From: Lachnospiraceae bacterium NE2001 | GTDB lineage: Bacteria > Bacillota > Clostridia > Lachnospirales > Lachnospiraceae | NCBI GenBank assembly: GCA_900110635.1 | Contig: FOEK01000013.1 | Span: 32,294 to 96,293, forward strand | Reading direction: 5' to 3' | Length of the DNA stretch: 64,000 nt | Shown here: positions 55,646 to 62,572 of the stretch, in pieces | How the letters are laid out: every line of letters starts with the position of its first letter | Position numbering within the stretch: the stretch's first letter is position 1 | Made by a program: the position numbers and the translations under genes | The notes under the pieces: generated by a model | The model's database searches: none | Told to the model about the DNA's origin: nothing | What the model saw: only the letters and a program-made list of their open reading frames with translations

Positions 55646-55666
55646 ACGATTTGTTTCACAAATCGT
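55646..55666. repeat. TTC-triloop mini-hairpin upstream of the rhodanese-TtcA gene
   Basis: ACGATTTGT-TTC-ACAAATCGT, a perfect 9-bp stem. The preceding TTCACTTCGTTTGGAGCGACGATT resembles the flank at 14514-14538. Confidence 0.65.
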
Positions 55667-55711
55667 TACCTATTATAGCATACTTCACGTAAAAATCTCT
55701 TAGCAAATATC

Positions 55712-55736
55712 AAAAAAGCCGCCTATGGGCGACTTT
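55712..55736 (-). terminator. Rho-independent terminator of the GNAT gene
   Basis: Minus strand AAAGTCGCC-CATA-GGCGGCTTT followed by TTT, with one G-U pair. It is about 90 bases after the GNAT stop codon. Confidence 0.85.
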
Positions 55737-55823
55737 TCTGATTTCAGCTTATTATCAGCTGGCAACAGCCTCAGATCTTATGATCCTTCGGATGCTTTTC
55801 TCCGAAAGAAAGTACCCCTTTCA

Positions 55824-56300
55824 TTAGTTCAGGATATGTTCCATACCTATCTTCTGAGGAACAAGCCCCATATTTTCATAGAACTTCATAGCGTCAGGGT
55901 TGCAGCACCAGACATTGAGAGTAATGTTGTAGCACCCTTCCTTCTTAGCAAACCCCTTTATAAAGTCATACAGCGTTCGACCTACGCCCTGGCCTCGGGC
56001 AGCCTCGTCCACACATATATCATCTATATAAAGAGTCTTTATATCTGTCTGAACCGAATCATTCAATTCCTGCTTAAACATACCAAAAAGATGTCCAAGC
56101 ACCTTACCCTCATCATTTACACAGACAAAAACAGGAGTCTTTTCATTTGCGATTATTTCCTTCAGTTCCTCAGCGTTATACTTTGTAGCTGGTCCCCGAA
56201 AAAGATCAGGACGCCCATTATGATGCACCATATCAACCTGAACCAGAAGCTCCAGTATAGCTGGAATATCCCCTATCTCTGCTCTTCTAACTGTATTCAT
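55824..56300 (-). CDS. GNAT-family N-acetyltransferase
   Basis: 158 residues. Starts TVRRAEIGDIPAILELLVQVD and has the acetyl-CoA-binding segment YIDDICVDEAARGQGVGRTLYDFIKGFAKKEGCYNITLNVWCCNPDAMKFYENMG, the classic motif A and B arrangement. Substrate unknown. GAGAGG precedes the ATG. Single-gene unit with its own terminator. Confidence 0.92.
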   Translation of the reverse strand: MNTVRRAEIGDIPAILELLVQVDMVHHNGRPDLFRGPATKYNAEELKEIIANEKTPVFVCVNDEGKVLGHLFGMFKQELNDSVQTDIKTLYIDDICVDEAARGQGVGRTLYDFIKGFAKKEGCYNITLNVWCCNPDAMKFYENMGLVPQKIGMEHILN

Positions 56301-56361
56301 ATATAACCTCTCATTTTAGTTATTCTTTCTCTATACCTCAAGCAGTAATACCATATTTACA

Positions 56362-56976
56362 CTATTTGTTTAAAAGCTTTTTAAAGTTTTCTTCCTGATA
56401 AGGTACCAGTTTATTCTTTGAAGGGCATACCCATCTTGGACAGGTCTTATTTAACCCCTTAAAGTATATAGCCAGCTTCTTTGTAGAAAATCTAAGCGGA
56501 AGATTTTCAAGCTTTACGCTCTCTATCTCATCATTGCTAAAATACACAAAGTTTGCCACATCCGTTATAAAGTTTTTTATAGACGGAGTCAGCTTGCCAC
56601 CATTTGAAAGCGGTATGATTCCTACTCCTTCTGCCAAAACATTTACCAGATAGCCGCCGTAAACCGTTGTATCAAAAACTATTTTCTTTTTTATATCCAA
56701 AGAATTATGGAACTCCTGAACCGCTTCATTTACCGCATTTGACACAGCACTGCCAACCAGACCTCCAACTATTCCGCCAGCCACTCCGCCGGCCTTAGCA
56801 CCAACAATTGCTGCATTAGTCGTGGTAATCTGACCTTCACTACCTGCAAGCGAACCCATATAGTCGTAGTTCTGCACTACAAGAAAGCAATTATCATATC
56901 CAAGGCAATTAACACTCGAAAACAAAGCCTTTACAGTTTCAATATTACCAATTCCTTCAATATTTACATCAAACAT
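56362..56976 (-). CDS. Glycine-zipper protein of unknown function
   Basis: 204 residues. The middle (about 62-85) is a glycine-zipper helix, GAKAGGVAGGIVGGLVGSAVSNAV, that could insert into or cross a membrane; no signal peptide is seen. The rest is soluble, ending with KLLNK. A good AAGGAG site precedes the ATG. Glycine-zipper segments are common in pore-forming or membrane-associated proteins, but I cannot assign a family. Confidence 0.6.
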   Translation of the reverse strand: MFDVNIEGIGNIETVKALFSSVNCLGYDNCFLVVQNYDYMGSLAGSEGQITTTNAAIVGAKAGGVAGGIVGGLVGSAVSNAVNEAVQEFHNSLDIKKKIVFDTTVYGGYLVNVLAEGVGIIPLSNGGKLTPSIKNFITDVANFVYFSNDEIESVKLENLPLRFSTKKLAIYFKGLNKTCPRWVCPSKNKLVPYQEENFKKLLNK

Positions 56977-57070
56977 CTATATTCTCCTTTTCTTATCTGA
57001 ATCAAGTTCTTCTCTGCGTAAATGCACTTTTCCCAATATATCACAAATGAACCTCTATGAACAGAACTAA

Positions 57071-57122
57071 GTAAAAACAGAGGACGATTCTCCGTTTTGT
57101 AAGAGAACCATCCCCTGTCTCG
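57071..57122. repeat. GGGGACGG-family repeat (decayed) after the GGDEF-EAL gene
   Basis: ACAGAGGACGATTCTCCG and AAGAGAACCATCCCCTGTCT: two half-units with several substitutions, placed directly after the stop codon. Confidence 0.7.
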
Positions 57123-57142
57123 TAGCTATGAGTCGTATTTAT

Positions 57143-58939
57143 TCACTGTATATATCTGCTTTCATACTCCGCTATCGGTATTGGCCTGCTGTAATAATAT
57201 CCCTGTATCAGTTCACATCCCAGATCTCTTAACTTGTCCACCTGACTTTTTGTCTCGGCCCCCTCAGCGAGACAGACAAACTCTAATTCCTTAGCCAGAG
57301 ATACGATATGTCTTATTACAGCAATATCCTCTTTCCTGTCCGAATCACTTCCGACTTTATCGACAAAACTTTTATCAAGCTTAAGCGTATCAAGAGGCAT
57401 TTCAGTAAGTAACGAAAATGAAGAATAACCGGTTCCAAAATCATCCATGGAAATACGGAATCCGTTTGCTCGTAGTTCATTAAGTATATATATCATGTGC
57501 TCTGTATCATCGTAGGTCGCACTTTCGGTCAATTCAAAATCGATCAGATTATGATCGACTCCATATGAATCAACAATCTCCATAAGATGCTCAATAACGT
57601 CTTCATCATAAAGACGATTTCTCGACAGGTTTACCGATATAGGATAAAGCGGTTTTCCTTCCTTTTTCCATCTCGCAAAAGCCTCGCAAACCTTTGATAA
57701 CACTATATCGTCAATCTTCCCGATGGTTCCGTCCTTCTCGAAGAAAGGAATAAATTTTGCAGGAGACAGCAGCTCATTATTCTTGTAATTCCAGCGAATC
57801 AATGCCTCGGCCCCTTTTATCTGCTCTTTATTGATATCAAACTTGGGCTGGAGATATACCAAAAACTCATCATTCTTTATAGCCGTGTCTGAATAAGCTT
57901 TTATGAAGTTGCCCCATAAGATATCATCGTGCATTTTATCTGTATAAAAGATGATATCTGTTCTGTTATATTTATCGCCTAGAGCCTGAGCCATCTTTCC
58001 CGCGTCAGCAACACGGTTTCCCGAAACAATTGCGAACTTCATTGGAACAACACCACAACGATAGAATATTATATATTGTGGATCTTCTTCTAAAGAAGAC
58101 AGATCATCAAAGAATTCTGTTAATCGTCTCTTGGTTTCCTCTTCATCCATATCCTTTATCATCATAGCAAAATTATCATTATGACATCTTGCAGATGCAT
58201 AGACCATATCGGATTCATTCATTGCTCTAACTATATTGCAAAGAACCTTGTTAGCCGCGATATGTCCGTAAACCTCATTGATGACTCTGAATTCTTTAAC
58301 ATCAAAATGAACAAATGCGAAGTCCTGTATGCCATAATCCATTGGCATCTCTAGAAAGGCAACCAGATGGTTCCAGTTATAATGATCAGTGATGGGATCA
58401 AAAAAAGCTTTTTTGTAAAGCATCTCTTTATCCATTGAATGTATATCGTCACTAATAACTGTTTTGGCATTATCACGAATGAGTTCGCATTCGTAGAGAA
58501 TTCTGGTCTTTCTCTTACCTGGAAAAACACCTATGGTATGAGGGAATTTCTTTAAGGATAAATCGCTGTATATTCTGTGAGCGTCATCGTCCTTTTCTAT
58601 TTCCTCAAATAGCTCTTTTATAAATGGCAATGACACACGAACATCACTTTCTATTTCAATTGAATAATAGAAAGCTCCTTTTAGCTCTATAGAACTCAGA
58701 TTATTGGGATAATCAATGTGCGGATCATTTATCCTAAACTCAATCCCTATTACCTCTTTGCCGAGAGAATCTATGTAGAATAGACCCGGATAATCGTAGG
58801 TTCCAAAGTCATTGGCATGACAGAGCACATCAGAGTTAATTTTCCCCTTATAAAAAGCCTGAATATCTTCGTCAGAAGCATCCACATAGTATAATAATCT
58901 GTCGGGCTTATATAACTGATTTAACTTATTTTTCAACAT
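57143..58939 (-). CDS. c-di-GMP phosphodiesterase (degenerate GGDEF plus EAL)
   Basis: 598 residues, no membrane helix. An N-terminal sensor-like region (1-175), a degenerate GGDEF domain (about 185-330, ARCHNDNFAMM where GGDEF should be), and a complete EAL domain: GAEALIRW, SVNLSRNRL, FELTES, MDDFGTGYSS, LKLDKSFVD, LAEGAET and IQGYYYSRP. The catalytic Glu, Asn, Asp and Lys residues are all present, so it should degrade c-di-GMP; the GGDEF part may bind GTP as a regulator. Confidence 0.93.
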   Translation of the reverse strand: MLKNKLNQLYKPDRLLYYVDASDEDIQAFYKGKINSDVLCHANDFGTYDYPGLFYIDSLGKEVIGIEFRINDPHIDYPNNLSSIELKGAFYYSIEIESDVRVSLPFIKELFEEIEKDDDAHRIYSDLSLKKFPHTIGVFPGKRKTRILYECELIRDNAKTVISDDIHSMDKEMLYKKAFFDPITDHYNWNHLVAFLEMPMDYGIQDFAFVHFDVKEFRVINEVYGHIAANKVLCNIVRAMNESDMVYASARCHNDNFAMMIKDMDEEETKRRLTEFFDDLSSLEEDPQYIIFYRCGVVPMKFAIVSGNRVADAGKMAQALGDKYNRTDIIFYTDKMHDDILWGNFIKAYSDTAIKNDEFLVYLQPKFDINKEQIKGAEALIRWNYKNNELLSPAKFIPFFEKDGTIGKIDDIVLSKVCEAFARWKKEGKPLYPISVNLSRNRLYDEDVIEHLMEIVDSYGVDHNLIDFELTESATYDDTEHMIYILNELRANGFRISMDDFGTGYSSFSLLTEMPLDTLKLDKSFVDKVGSDSDRKEDIAVIRHIVSLAKELEFVCLAEGAETKSQVDKLRDLGCELIQGYYYSRPIPIAEYESRYIQ

Positions 58940-59012
58940 AATCTACTACCCCATATTTATAACCAACGCACCAACAAATACCACCTTCATTTTATCATAC
59001 ATAACACTCTTT

Positions 59013-59105
59013 TTACCAGTGCACGAATTCACCGCCAATAACATCACGAACATTTGGATCTGGTAAGATTCCGTATTTTTCAGGATGTCTGTACTTATCT
59101 CCCAT
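59013..59105 (-). CDS. Short uncertain ORF (30 codons)
   Basis: MGDKYRHPEKYGILPDPNV... ends FVHW. The composition looks protein-like, but there is no good ribosome-binding site and I do not recognise it. It may be the end of a broken gene. It lies downstream of the terminator at 59129-59162. Confidence 0.25.
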   Translation of the reverse strand: MGDKYRHPEKYGILPDPNVRDVIGGEFVHW

Positions 59106-59128
59106 ATTTAGGCATCTTTTTCCAATAT

Positions 59129-59162
59129 AAAAAGGCACTACTAGTATACAACTCGTAATGCC
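59129..59162 (-). terminator. Probable terminator after the ohrR region
   Basis: Minus strand GGCATTAC pairs with GTAGTGCC (one G-U) across a 15-base loop and is followed by five T. Confidence 0.65.
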
Positions 59163-59225
59163 CCAAATATTACTTATTAGCTTGAAACTTCATCTACAAT
59201 CACATATTCATTCAGATGAGCAATT

Positions 59226-59336
59226 CTATTTATACTCTCTGGCAAACTCAACAGCTGCCTTTATATCCATTTCATTTGGTCTACCCTTATGCAGCCCTTT
59301 GAACTCACCCTTACAGTGGAATTCCCTACCTCCCAT
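59226..59336 (-). pseudogene. C-terminal remnant of a flavodoxin-like gene, overlapping the ohrR stop codon
   Basis: 36 codons starting MGGREFHCKGEF and containing GRPNEMDIKAAVEFAREYK look like the end of a flavodoxin-type FMN protein. The ATG overlaps the ohrR stop codon (TGATG) and has GGGG upstream, so a small product could be made. The FMN-binding N-terminus is missing. Most likely a deletion left this tail. Confidence 0.55.
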
Positions 59337-59767
59337 CAGCACCCCAGAAACTTATATAGTAATCTATATAATTCCTTTGCTTCATTTTCTGTAAGCGGAG
59401 AGCCATTCTCCGCGAGCTTGATTGGAATATCTTTACAGCTTTCCTTTAGCTCATTTCCTTTATCAGTAATAGTGACCATTGTAACTCTCTCGTCTTCCTT
59501 AGAACGTTCTCTCATTACATAGCCTTCCTTTTCCAGCCTCTTAAGAAGTGGTGTCAAAGTACCTGCATCTAATGAAAGGATTTCTCCAAGTTGTCCAACA
59601 TTAACACTTTCCTTTTCCCAAAGAACCATAAAAACTATATACTGAGTATACGTAAGTCCCAAAGGTTTCAGATATGGATTATATCCATTAACAATCTTCC
59701 TCGAACAGGCATATAAAGGAAAACAAAGCTGATTTTTAAGTTTTAACTGTTCATATTCCTGTGCCAT
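59336..59767 (-). CDS. ohrR: OhrR-like MarR-family peroxide-responsive repressor
   Basis: 143 residues from ATG 59767 (GGAG upstream). The segment NQLCFPLYACSRKI places Cys15 exactly as the peroxide-sensing cysteine of OhrR; a second Cys21 follows. The winged helix has LSLDAGTLTPLLKRLEKEGYVMRERSKEDERVTMVTITDKG. It lies 89 bases after the glutathione peroxidase gene, so it probably represses that operon and itself and is released by organic hydroperoxides. Confidence 0.85.
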   Translation of the reverse strand: MAQEYEQLKLKNQLCFPLYACSRKIVNGYNPYLKPLGLTYTQYIVFMVLWEKESVNVGQLGEILSLDAGTLTPLLKRLEKEGYVMRERSKEDERVTMVTITDKGNELKESCKDIPIKLAENGSPLTENEAKELYRLLYKFLGC

Positions 59768-59856
59768 ACTGATTTCTTCTCCTTTATGCATTAATACAAT
59801 TCTTTGTCATATATTCCTGAATATCAAAGCCTTTTTCCATATCACTCCCTACACAT

Positions 59857-60396
59857 TTACAACAGTTCTTTAATGCACTCCTCCACCTCAGCTATATCAG
59901 CTGTAGGTTCAAATCTTGCTACAACATTTCCTTTTCTATCTATGACAAACTTAGTAAAGTTCCACTTGATATCAGGCTTTTTATCCCAATCTGGATCTGC
60001 TTTTACAAACATTTCCTCAAGCAGTGTTTTATATTCGTGTTCCTGAAATCCCTCAAAACCTTTCTGTGATTTGAGCCAGGTATATAGTGGTAGTTCATTT
60101 TCTCCATTGACATCGGACTTCTTCATCTGTGGAAATGTAGTGTTAAAATGCATAGTACAGAACTCATGTATTTCATCATCTGTTCCAGGTGCCTGACCGC
60201 CAAACTGATTACAAGGAATATCCAGAATCTCTAATCCTTTATCATGATAATCCTTGTATAATTGTTCGATAGGTGCATACTGTGGCGTAAATCCACAACC
60301 TGTAGCAGTATTAACAATAAGTATTACCTTATCTTTATAATCTGAAAGTTTAAGTTCCTCTCCTTTGCCTGTAGTAACAGTAAAATCATATATCAT
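59857..60396 (-). CDS. Glutathione peroxidase-family thiol peroxidase
   Basis: 179 residues from ATG 60396 (GGGAGGG upstream); the longer frame to 60441 is rejected. It contains VNTATGCGFTPQY with Cys34 as the peroxidatic residue (Cys, not selenocysteine), LDIPCNQFGGQAPG and a late IKWNFTKFVIDRKG. Such bacterial enzymes usually use thioredoxin. Paired with OhrR-like control. Confidence 0.93.
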   Translation of the reverse strand: MIYDFTVTTGKGEELKLSDYKDKVILIVNTATGCGFTPQYAPIEQLYKDYHDKGLEILDIPCNQFGGQAPGTDDEIHEFCTMHFNTTFPQMKKSDVNGENELPLYTWLKSQKGFEGFQEHEYKTLLEEMFVKADPDWDKKPDIKWNFTKFVIDRKGNVVARFEPTADIAEVEECIKELL

Positions 60397-60479
60397 AGTC
60401 GTAGCCCTCCCTTTACCTTTTATCATATTATATTGCGTCAAATATATTATGTCAATACTATAGTTTTGATGTTTATAAC

Positions 60480-60516
60480 AAAAAACCGTCCTGATGATAA
60501 AAAATCATCAGGAAGG
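60480..60516 (-). terminator. Terminator at the 3' end of the tRNA array
   Basis: Minus strand CCTGATGAT and ATCATCAGG form a 9-bp stem closed by CCTT/GACGG and followed by six T. Confidence 0.9.
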
Positions 60517-60529
60517 TGTCATTATCAAA

Positions 60530-60624
60530 GCGCCTGCATCTGGACTTGAACCAGAACACCAGAAGAATCTGATTACTCAGAGATTAGCAATCTCCTGCCT
60601 TACCAAATTAGGCTTATACAGGCG
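60530..60624 (-). tRNA. tRNA-Ser (GCT), array
   Basis: Acceptor CGCCTGT/GCAGGCG, anticodon loop TTGCTAA (GCT), long variable arm, T-loop TTCAAGT. The acceptor sequence and discriminator C are atypical for serine. Confidence 0.85.
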
Positions 60625-60634
60625 TAAATTAAAG

Positions 60635-60718
60635 TGGGCAGAGCTGGACTTGAACCAACAGAATCCGAAGACACATGATTTACAGTCATGACCGCTACCA
60701 ATTACGGGTTATCCGCCC
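60635..60718 (-). tRNA. tRNA-Tyr (GTA), array
   Basis: Acceptor GGGCGGA/TCTGCCC, anticodon loop CTGTAAA (GTA), class II variable arm, discriminator A. Confidence 0.92.
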
Positions 60719-60724
60719 ATTGCG

Positions 60725-60806
60725 CGCCGTACACAGGATTTGCACCTGCAAGTCATTTCTGACCAACGGTTTTCAAGACCGCTTCCTCACTACCCGGACA
60801 TACGGC
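60725..60806 (-). tRNA. tRNA-Ser (TGA), array
   Basis: Acceptor GCCGTAT/GTACGGC, loop CTTGAAA (TGA), long variable arm, discriminator G. The T-loop is TGCAAAT, lacking the usual TTC, which is odd. Confidence 0.85.
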
Positions 60807-60820
60807 ATTAATAATACAAG

Positions 60821-60891
60821 TGTGACCTATGGGAATCGAACCCATATCTTCAGATCCACAATCTGAGGTACTGCCTTTGTACGAAAGCCAC
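60821..60891 (-). tRNA. tRNA-His (GTG), array
   Basis: Acceptor GTGGCTT/AGGTCAC (two G-U), loop TTGTGGA (GTG). No encoded G at -1 (it is T) and discriminator A instead of C, both unusual for histidine. Confidence 0.83.
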
Positions 60892-60893
60892 AG

Positions 60894-60967
60894 TGATCCC
60901 AGCGGGACTCGAACCCAGCATTTCCGGATTGAAAGCCCGGTGAACTAGCCATTTATTCGATGGGACC
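60894..60967 (-). tRNA. tRNA-Glu (TTC), array
   Basis: Acceptor GGTCCCA/TGGGATC, loop CTTTCAA (TTC). Only 2 bases separate it from tRNA-His. Confidence 0.92.
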
Positions 60968-60975
60968 TTGCTTAT

Positions 60976-61049
60976 TGACGGATGCGGGGCTCGAACCCGA
61001 CATCTGGAGATTGAGAGTCTCCAATCCTAACCATTTAGACGAATCCGCC
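60976..61049 (-). tRNA. tRNA-Glu (CTC), array
   Basis: Acceptor GGCGGAT/ATCCGTC, loop CTCTCAA (CTC), T-loop TTCGAGC. Confidence 0.92.
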
Positions 61050-61053
61050 ATAG

Positions 61054-61132
61054 TACCTGTGGAGAGACTTGAACTCTCATGCTTTCGCCACGGTTTCTAA
61101 GACCGCTGTGTATTCCATTCCACCACACAGGC
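61054..61132 (-). tRNA. tRNA-Leu (TAG), array
   Basis: Acceptor GCCTGTG/CACAGGT, loop CTTAGAA (TAG), class II variable arm GGCGAAAGC, discriminator A. The only leucine tRNA in the array. Confidence 0.92.
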
Positions 61133-61144
61133 ATATTAATAAAC

Positions 61145-61175
61145 AAAAAGGAGACACCTTTTTCGCGGCATCTCC
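61145..61175 (-). terminator. Terminator just before tRNA-Leu
   Basis: Minus strand GGAGATGCC with GGTGTCTCC (two wobble pairs), loop CGCGAAAAA, then TTTTT; 13 bases before the tRNA-Leu 5' end. Confidence 0.7.
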
Positions 61176-61186
61176 ATAGTTAACCC

Positions 61187-61221
61187 AGAAAAATACCGCC
61201 TATGCATCTGAGCATAAGCGG
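61187..61221 (-). terminator. Terminator of the 30-codon small ORF
   Basis: Minus strand CCGCTTATGC-TCAGAT-GCATAGGCGG (one wobble) followed by TATTTTT. Confidence 0.8.
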
Positions 61222-61257
61222 CGATATATCATTTAGCATTCATTTTCCACTTATATC

Positions 61258-61350
61258 TCATTGCATAACAAATATTCCTTCGTCTGACTCTGATTCGAGA
61301 CTAAGGAGCGAATATTCACTATGCAGATATAAGTTTCTAAATGTGTTCAT
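61258..61350 (-). CDS. Small ORF (30 aa) inside the tRNA array
   Basis: Starts MNTFRNLYLHSEYSLLSLE and is Ser/Glu-rich. AAAGGA lies about 12 bases before its ATG, a sigma-A-type promoter is 37 bases upstream and a terminator is 37 bases downstream, so it looks like a complete small gene. No relative recognised. Confidence 0.5.
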   Translation of the reverse strand: MNTFRNLYLHSEYSLLSLESESDEGIFVMQ

Positions 61351-61386
61351 TGCTTTTTTAATTCCTTTCAAAGATTTTATGGTTCG

Positions 61387-61414
61387 ATTATAACACGATA
61401 TATCTATTTGTAAA
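61387..61414 (-). promoter_or_regulatory. Promoter inside the tRNA array
   Basis: TTTACA (61414-61409), 16 bases, TATAAT (61392-61387) on the minus strand. It would drive the 30-codon ORF and, past leaky terminators, the Leu-to-Ser tRNA block. Confidence 0.75.
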
Positions 61415-61439
61415 GTATACCTGAAGTATATCTTTTAAG

Positions 61440-61512
61440 TGGATGTGAAGGGCTTCGAACCCCCGACCTTGAAATTAAGAGTTTCCTGCTCTACCAACTG
61501 AGCTACACATCC
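61440..61512 (-). tRNA. tRNA-Lys (CTT), array
   Basis: Acceptor GGATGTG/CACATCC, loop CTCTTAA (CTT), D-arm AGCTCAGTTGGTAGAGC. One mismatch in the anticodon stem. Confidence 0.92.
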
Positions 61513-61515
61513 ATA

Positions 61516-61589
61516 ATGGGTATAATGGGATTTGAACCCATATCTGCGGCATTAAAAGTGCCGTGTTCTACCGTTATACTATATACCCA
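61516..61589 (-). tRNA. tRNA-Lys (TTT), array
   Basis: Acceptor TGGGTAT/ATACCCA, loop CTTTTAA (TTT). Discriminator reads T rather than A. Confidence 0.9.
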
Positions 61590-61592
61590 TGA

Positions 61593-61666
61593 TTACAGTG
61601 GTGGGATTCGAACCCACGATCTTGACCGTATGAAGATCCTGCTCTAACCAACTGAGCTACACTGCA
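61593..61666 (-). tRNA. tRNA-Met-like (CAT), array
   Basis: Acceptor TGCAGTG/CACTGTA, loop TTCATAC (CAT), discriminator A. Could be elongator Met, or Ile2 if C34 is modified to lysidine. Confidence 0.88.
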
Positions 61667-61668
61667 AG

Positions 61669-61742
61669 TGCAGACGAAGGGACTCGAACCCTTAACCGTC
61701 GGATTAGAAATCCGATGCGCTAATCCATTACGCCACGTCTGC
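61669..61742 (-). tRNA. tRNA-Arg (TCT), array
   Basis: Acceptor GCAGACG/CGTCTGC, loop TTTCTAA (TCT), discriminator A. Confidence 0.93.
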
Positions 61743-61749
61743 ATTAAAG

Positions 61750-61837
61750 TCGGGATGATGGGAATCGAACCCATATTTACCTTGCTAGGGCCTACGGCTT
61801 ATAAGGCCGTGGCTCTCACCTCTTGAGCTACATCCCA
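61750..61837 (-). tRNA. Class-II-like tRNA with anticodon TAT (nominal Ile), array
   Basis: 88 nt. Acceptor TGGGATG/CATCCCG (U-G first pair), D-arm GCTC/GAGC, anticodon stem ACGGC/GCCGT with loop CTTATAA (TAT), a 19-nt variable region holding CCT-AGCA-AGG, T-loop TTCGATT, discriminator A. Isoleucine tRNAs normally have a 4-5 nt variable loop, and most bacteria read AUA with a CAT-anticodon tRNA. Confidence 0.85.
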
Positions 61838-61838
61838 G

Positions 61839-61911
61839 CTCCTGGGACAGGGATCGAACCTGCAACCTTCTCCTTAACAGGGAGCCGAACTACCGATTGT
61901 TCTACCCAGGA
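61839..61911 (-). tRNA. tRNA-Asn (GTT), array
   Basis: Acceptor TCCTGGG/CCCAGGA, loop CTGTTAA (GTT), discriminator G. One base from the TAT tRNA. Confidence 0.93.
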
Positions 61912-61917
61912 ATATAG

Positions 61918-61987
61918 AGTACCGTGTGAGAGTCGAACTCACTGAATCAGGTTTTGCAGACCGGACGGCAGCCGCCACCTACGGTAC
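61918..61987 (-). tRNA. tRNA-Cys (GCA), array
   Basis: Acceptor GTACCGT/ACGGTAC, loop CTGCAAA (GCA), discriminator T as required for cysteine. Confidence 0.93.
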
Positions 61988-61993
61988 ATATAG

Positions 61994-62041
61994 CAGCCGA
62001 AACAGGAATCGAACCTATAGATACCTTTACACTATTCGGCT
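61994..62041 (-). pseudogene. tRNA remnant lacking the anticodon arm
   Basis: Acceptor AGCCGAA/TTCGGCT, a D-arm-like TAGTGTAAAGGTATC, T-arm with TTCGATT and discriminator G, but only 48 nt in all: no anticodon stem-loop. Either a deletion derivative or a tRNA-like processing signal. Confidence 0.7.
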
Positions 62042-62046
62042 ATAAG

Positions 62047-62118
62047 CAGATGCTAATGGATTTGAACCACTACTAATAGTTTTGGAGACTATCGTGCTGC
62101 CAGTTACACTAAGCATCC
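62047..62118 (-). tRNA. tRNA-Trp (CCA), array
   Basis: Acceptor GGATGCT/AGCATCT, loop CTCCAAA (CCA), discriminator G. Confidence 0.93.
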
Positions 62119-62121
62119 ATA

Positions 62122-62194
62122 CAAGGGTGACGGGACTCGAACCCATATTACAGGAGTCAAAGTCCTGTGTACTGACCAGTTGTACGACACCCTA
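62122..62194 (-). tRNA. tRNA-Gln (TTG), array
   Basis: Loop CTTTGAC (TTG), discriminator G. The first acceptor pair reads T-T, a mismatch; the other six pairs AGGGTG/CACCCT are good. Confidence 0.9.
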
Positions 62195-62203
62195 TTATAT
62201 AAG

Positions 62204-62277
62204 TAGGAAGGGTGAGACTCGAACTCACGACCGCCTGCTTATCAGACAGGAATTCTTACCAGCTGAACTACCTTCCT
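62204..62277 (-). tRNA. tRNA-Ile (GAT), array
   Basis: Acceptor AGGAAGG/CCTTCCT, loop CTGATAA (GAT), normal variable loop, discriminator A. Confidence 0.93.
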
Positions 62278-62283
62278 ATATAG

Positions 62284-62356
62284 TGGGAAGAATAGGATTC
62301 GAACCTATACCGCGTGGAGCTTCAATCCACCGCTCTACCATTGGAGCTATCTTCCC
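62284..62356 (-). tRNA. tRNA-Phe (GAA), array
   Basis: Acceptor GGGAAGA/TCTTCCC, loop TTGAAGC (GAA), discriminator A. Its 5' end is 4 bases past the T-run of the terminator at 62360-62390. Confidence 0.93.
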
Positions 62357-62359
62357 AAG

Positions 62360-62390
62360 AAAAAACCACCTGCCCTTATCAGACAAGTGG
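62360..62390 (-). terminator. Terminator of the 40-codon small ORF, abutting tRNA-Phe
   Basis: Minus strand CCACTTGTC with GGCAGGTGG (two wobble pairs) and six T. Confidence 0.85.
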
Positions 62391-62419
62391 TCAAACTCCG
62401 CTAAGCATTCAATTACTGC

Positions 62420-62542
62420 TTATACAGCACACAATCCACATAATCTGATAAAGACACGACAAATAATCCAGTTTTTAATATTGCACCAAAACTGAATATT
62501 CTGTATCTGCTTAAATTGTCTCATCATTTCTGTAGATCGCAT
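62420..62542 (-). CDS. Small ORF (40 aa) inside the tRNA array
   Basis: Starts MRSTEMMRQFKQIQNIQFW; the C-terminal half (WIICRVFIRLCGLCAV) is hydrophobic with three Cys, possibly membrane-inserting. A strong AAGGAG precedes the ATG by 10 bases and a terminator follows 30 bases after the stop codon. It begins 31 bases after the initiator-like tRNA. No relative recognised. Confidence 0.6.
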   Translation of the reverse strand: MRSTEMMRQFKQIQNIQFWCNIKNWIICRVFIRLCGLCAV

Positions 62543-62572
62543 TGTTTCGTTTCTCCTTCTTTTATATTTGAG

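Noticed and set aside
61574..61774. 66-codon frame within the tRNA array
   Set aside because: It crosses three tRNA genes and only reflects their conserved T- and D-arm sequences.
62082..62495. 137-codon plus-strand frame across the tRNA array
   Set aside because: Antisense to six tRNA genes and the 40-codon ORF; no start signals.
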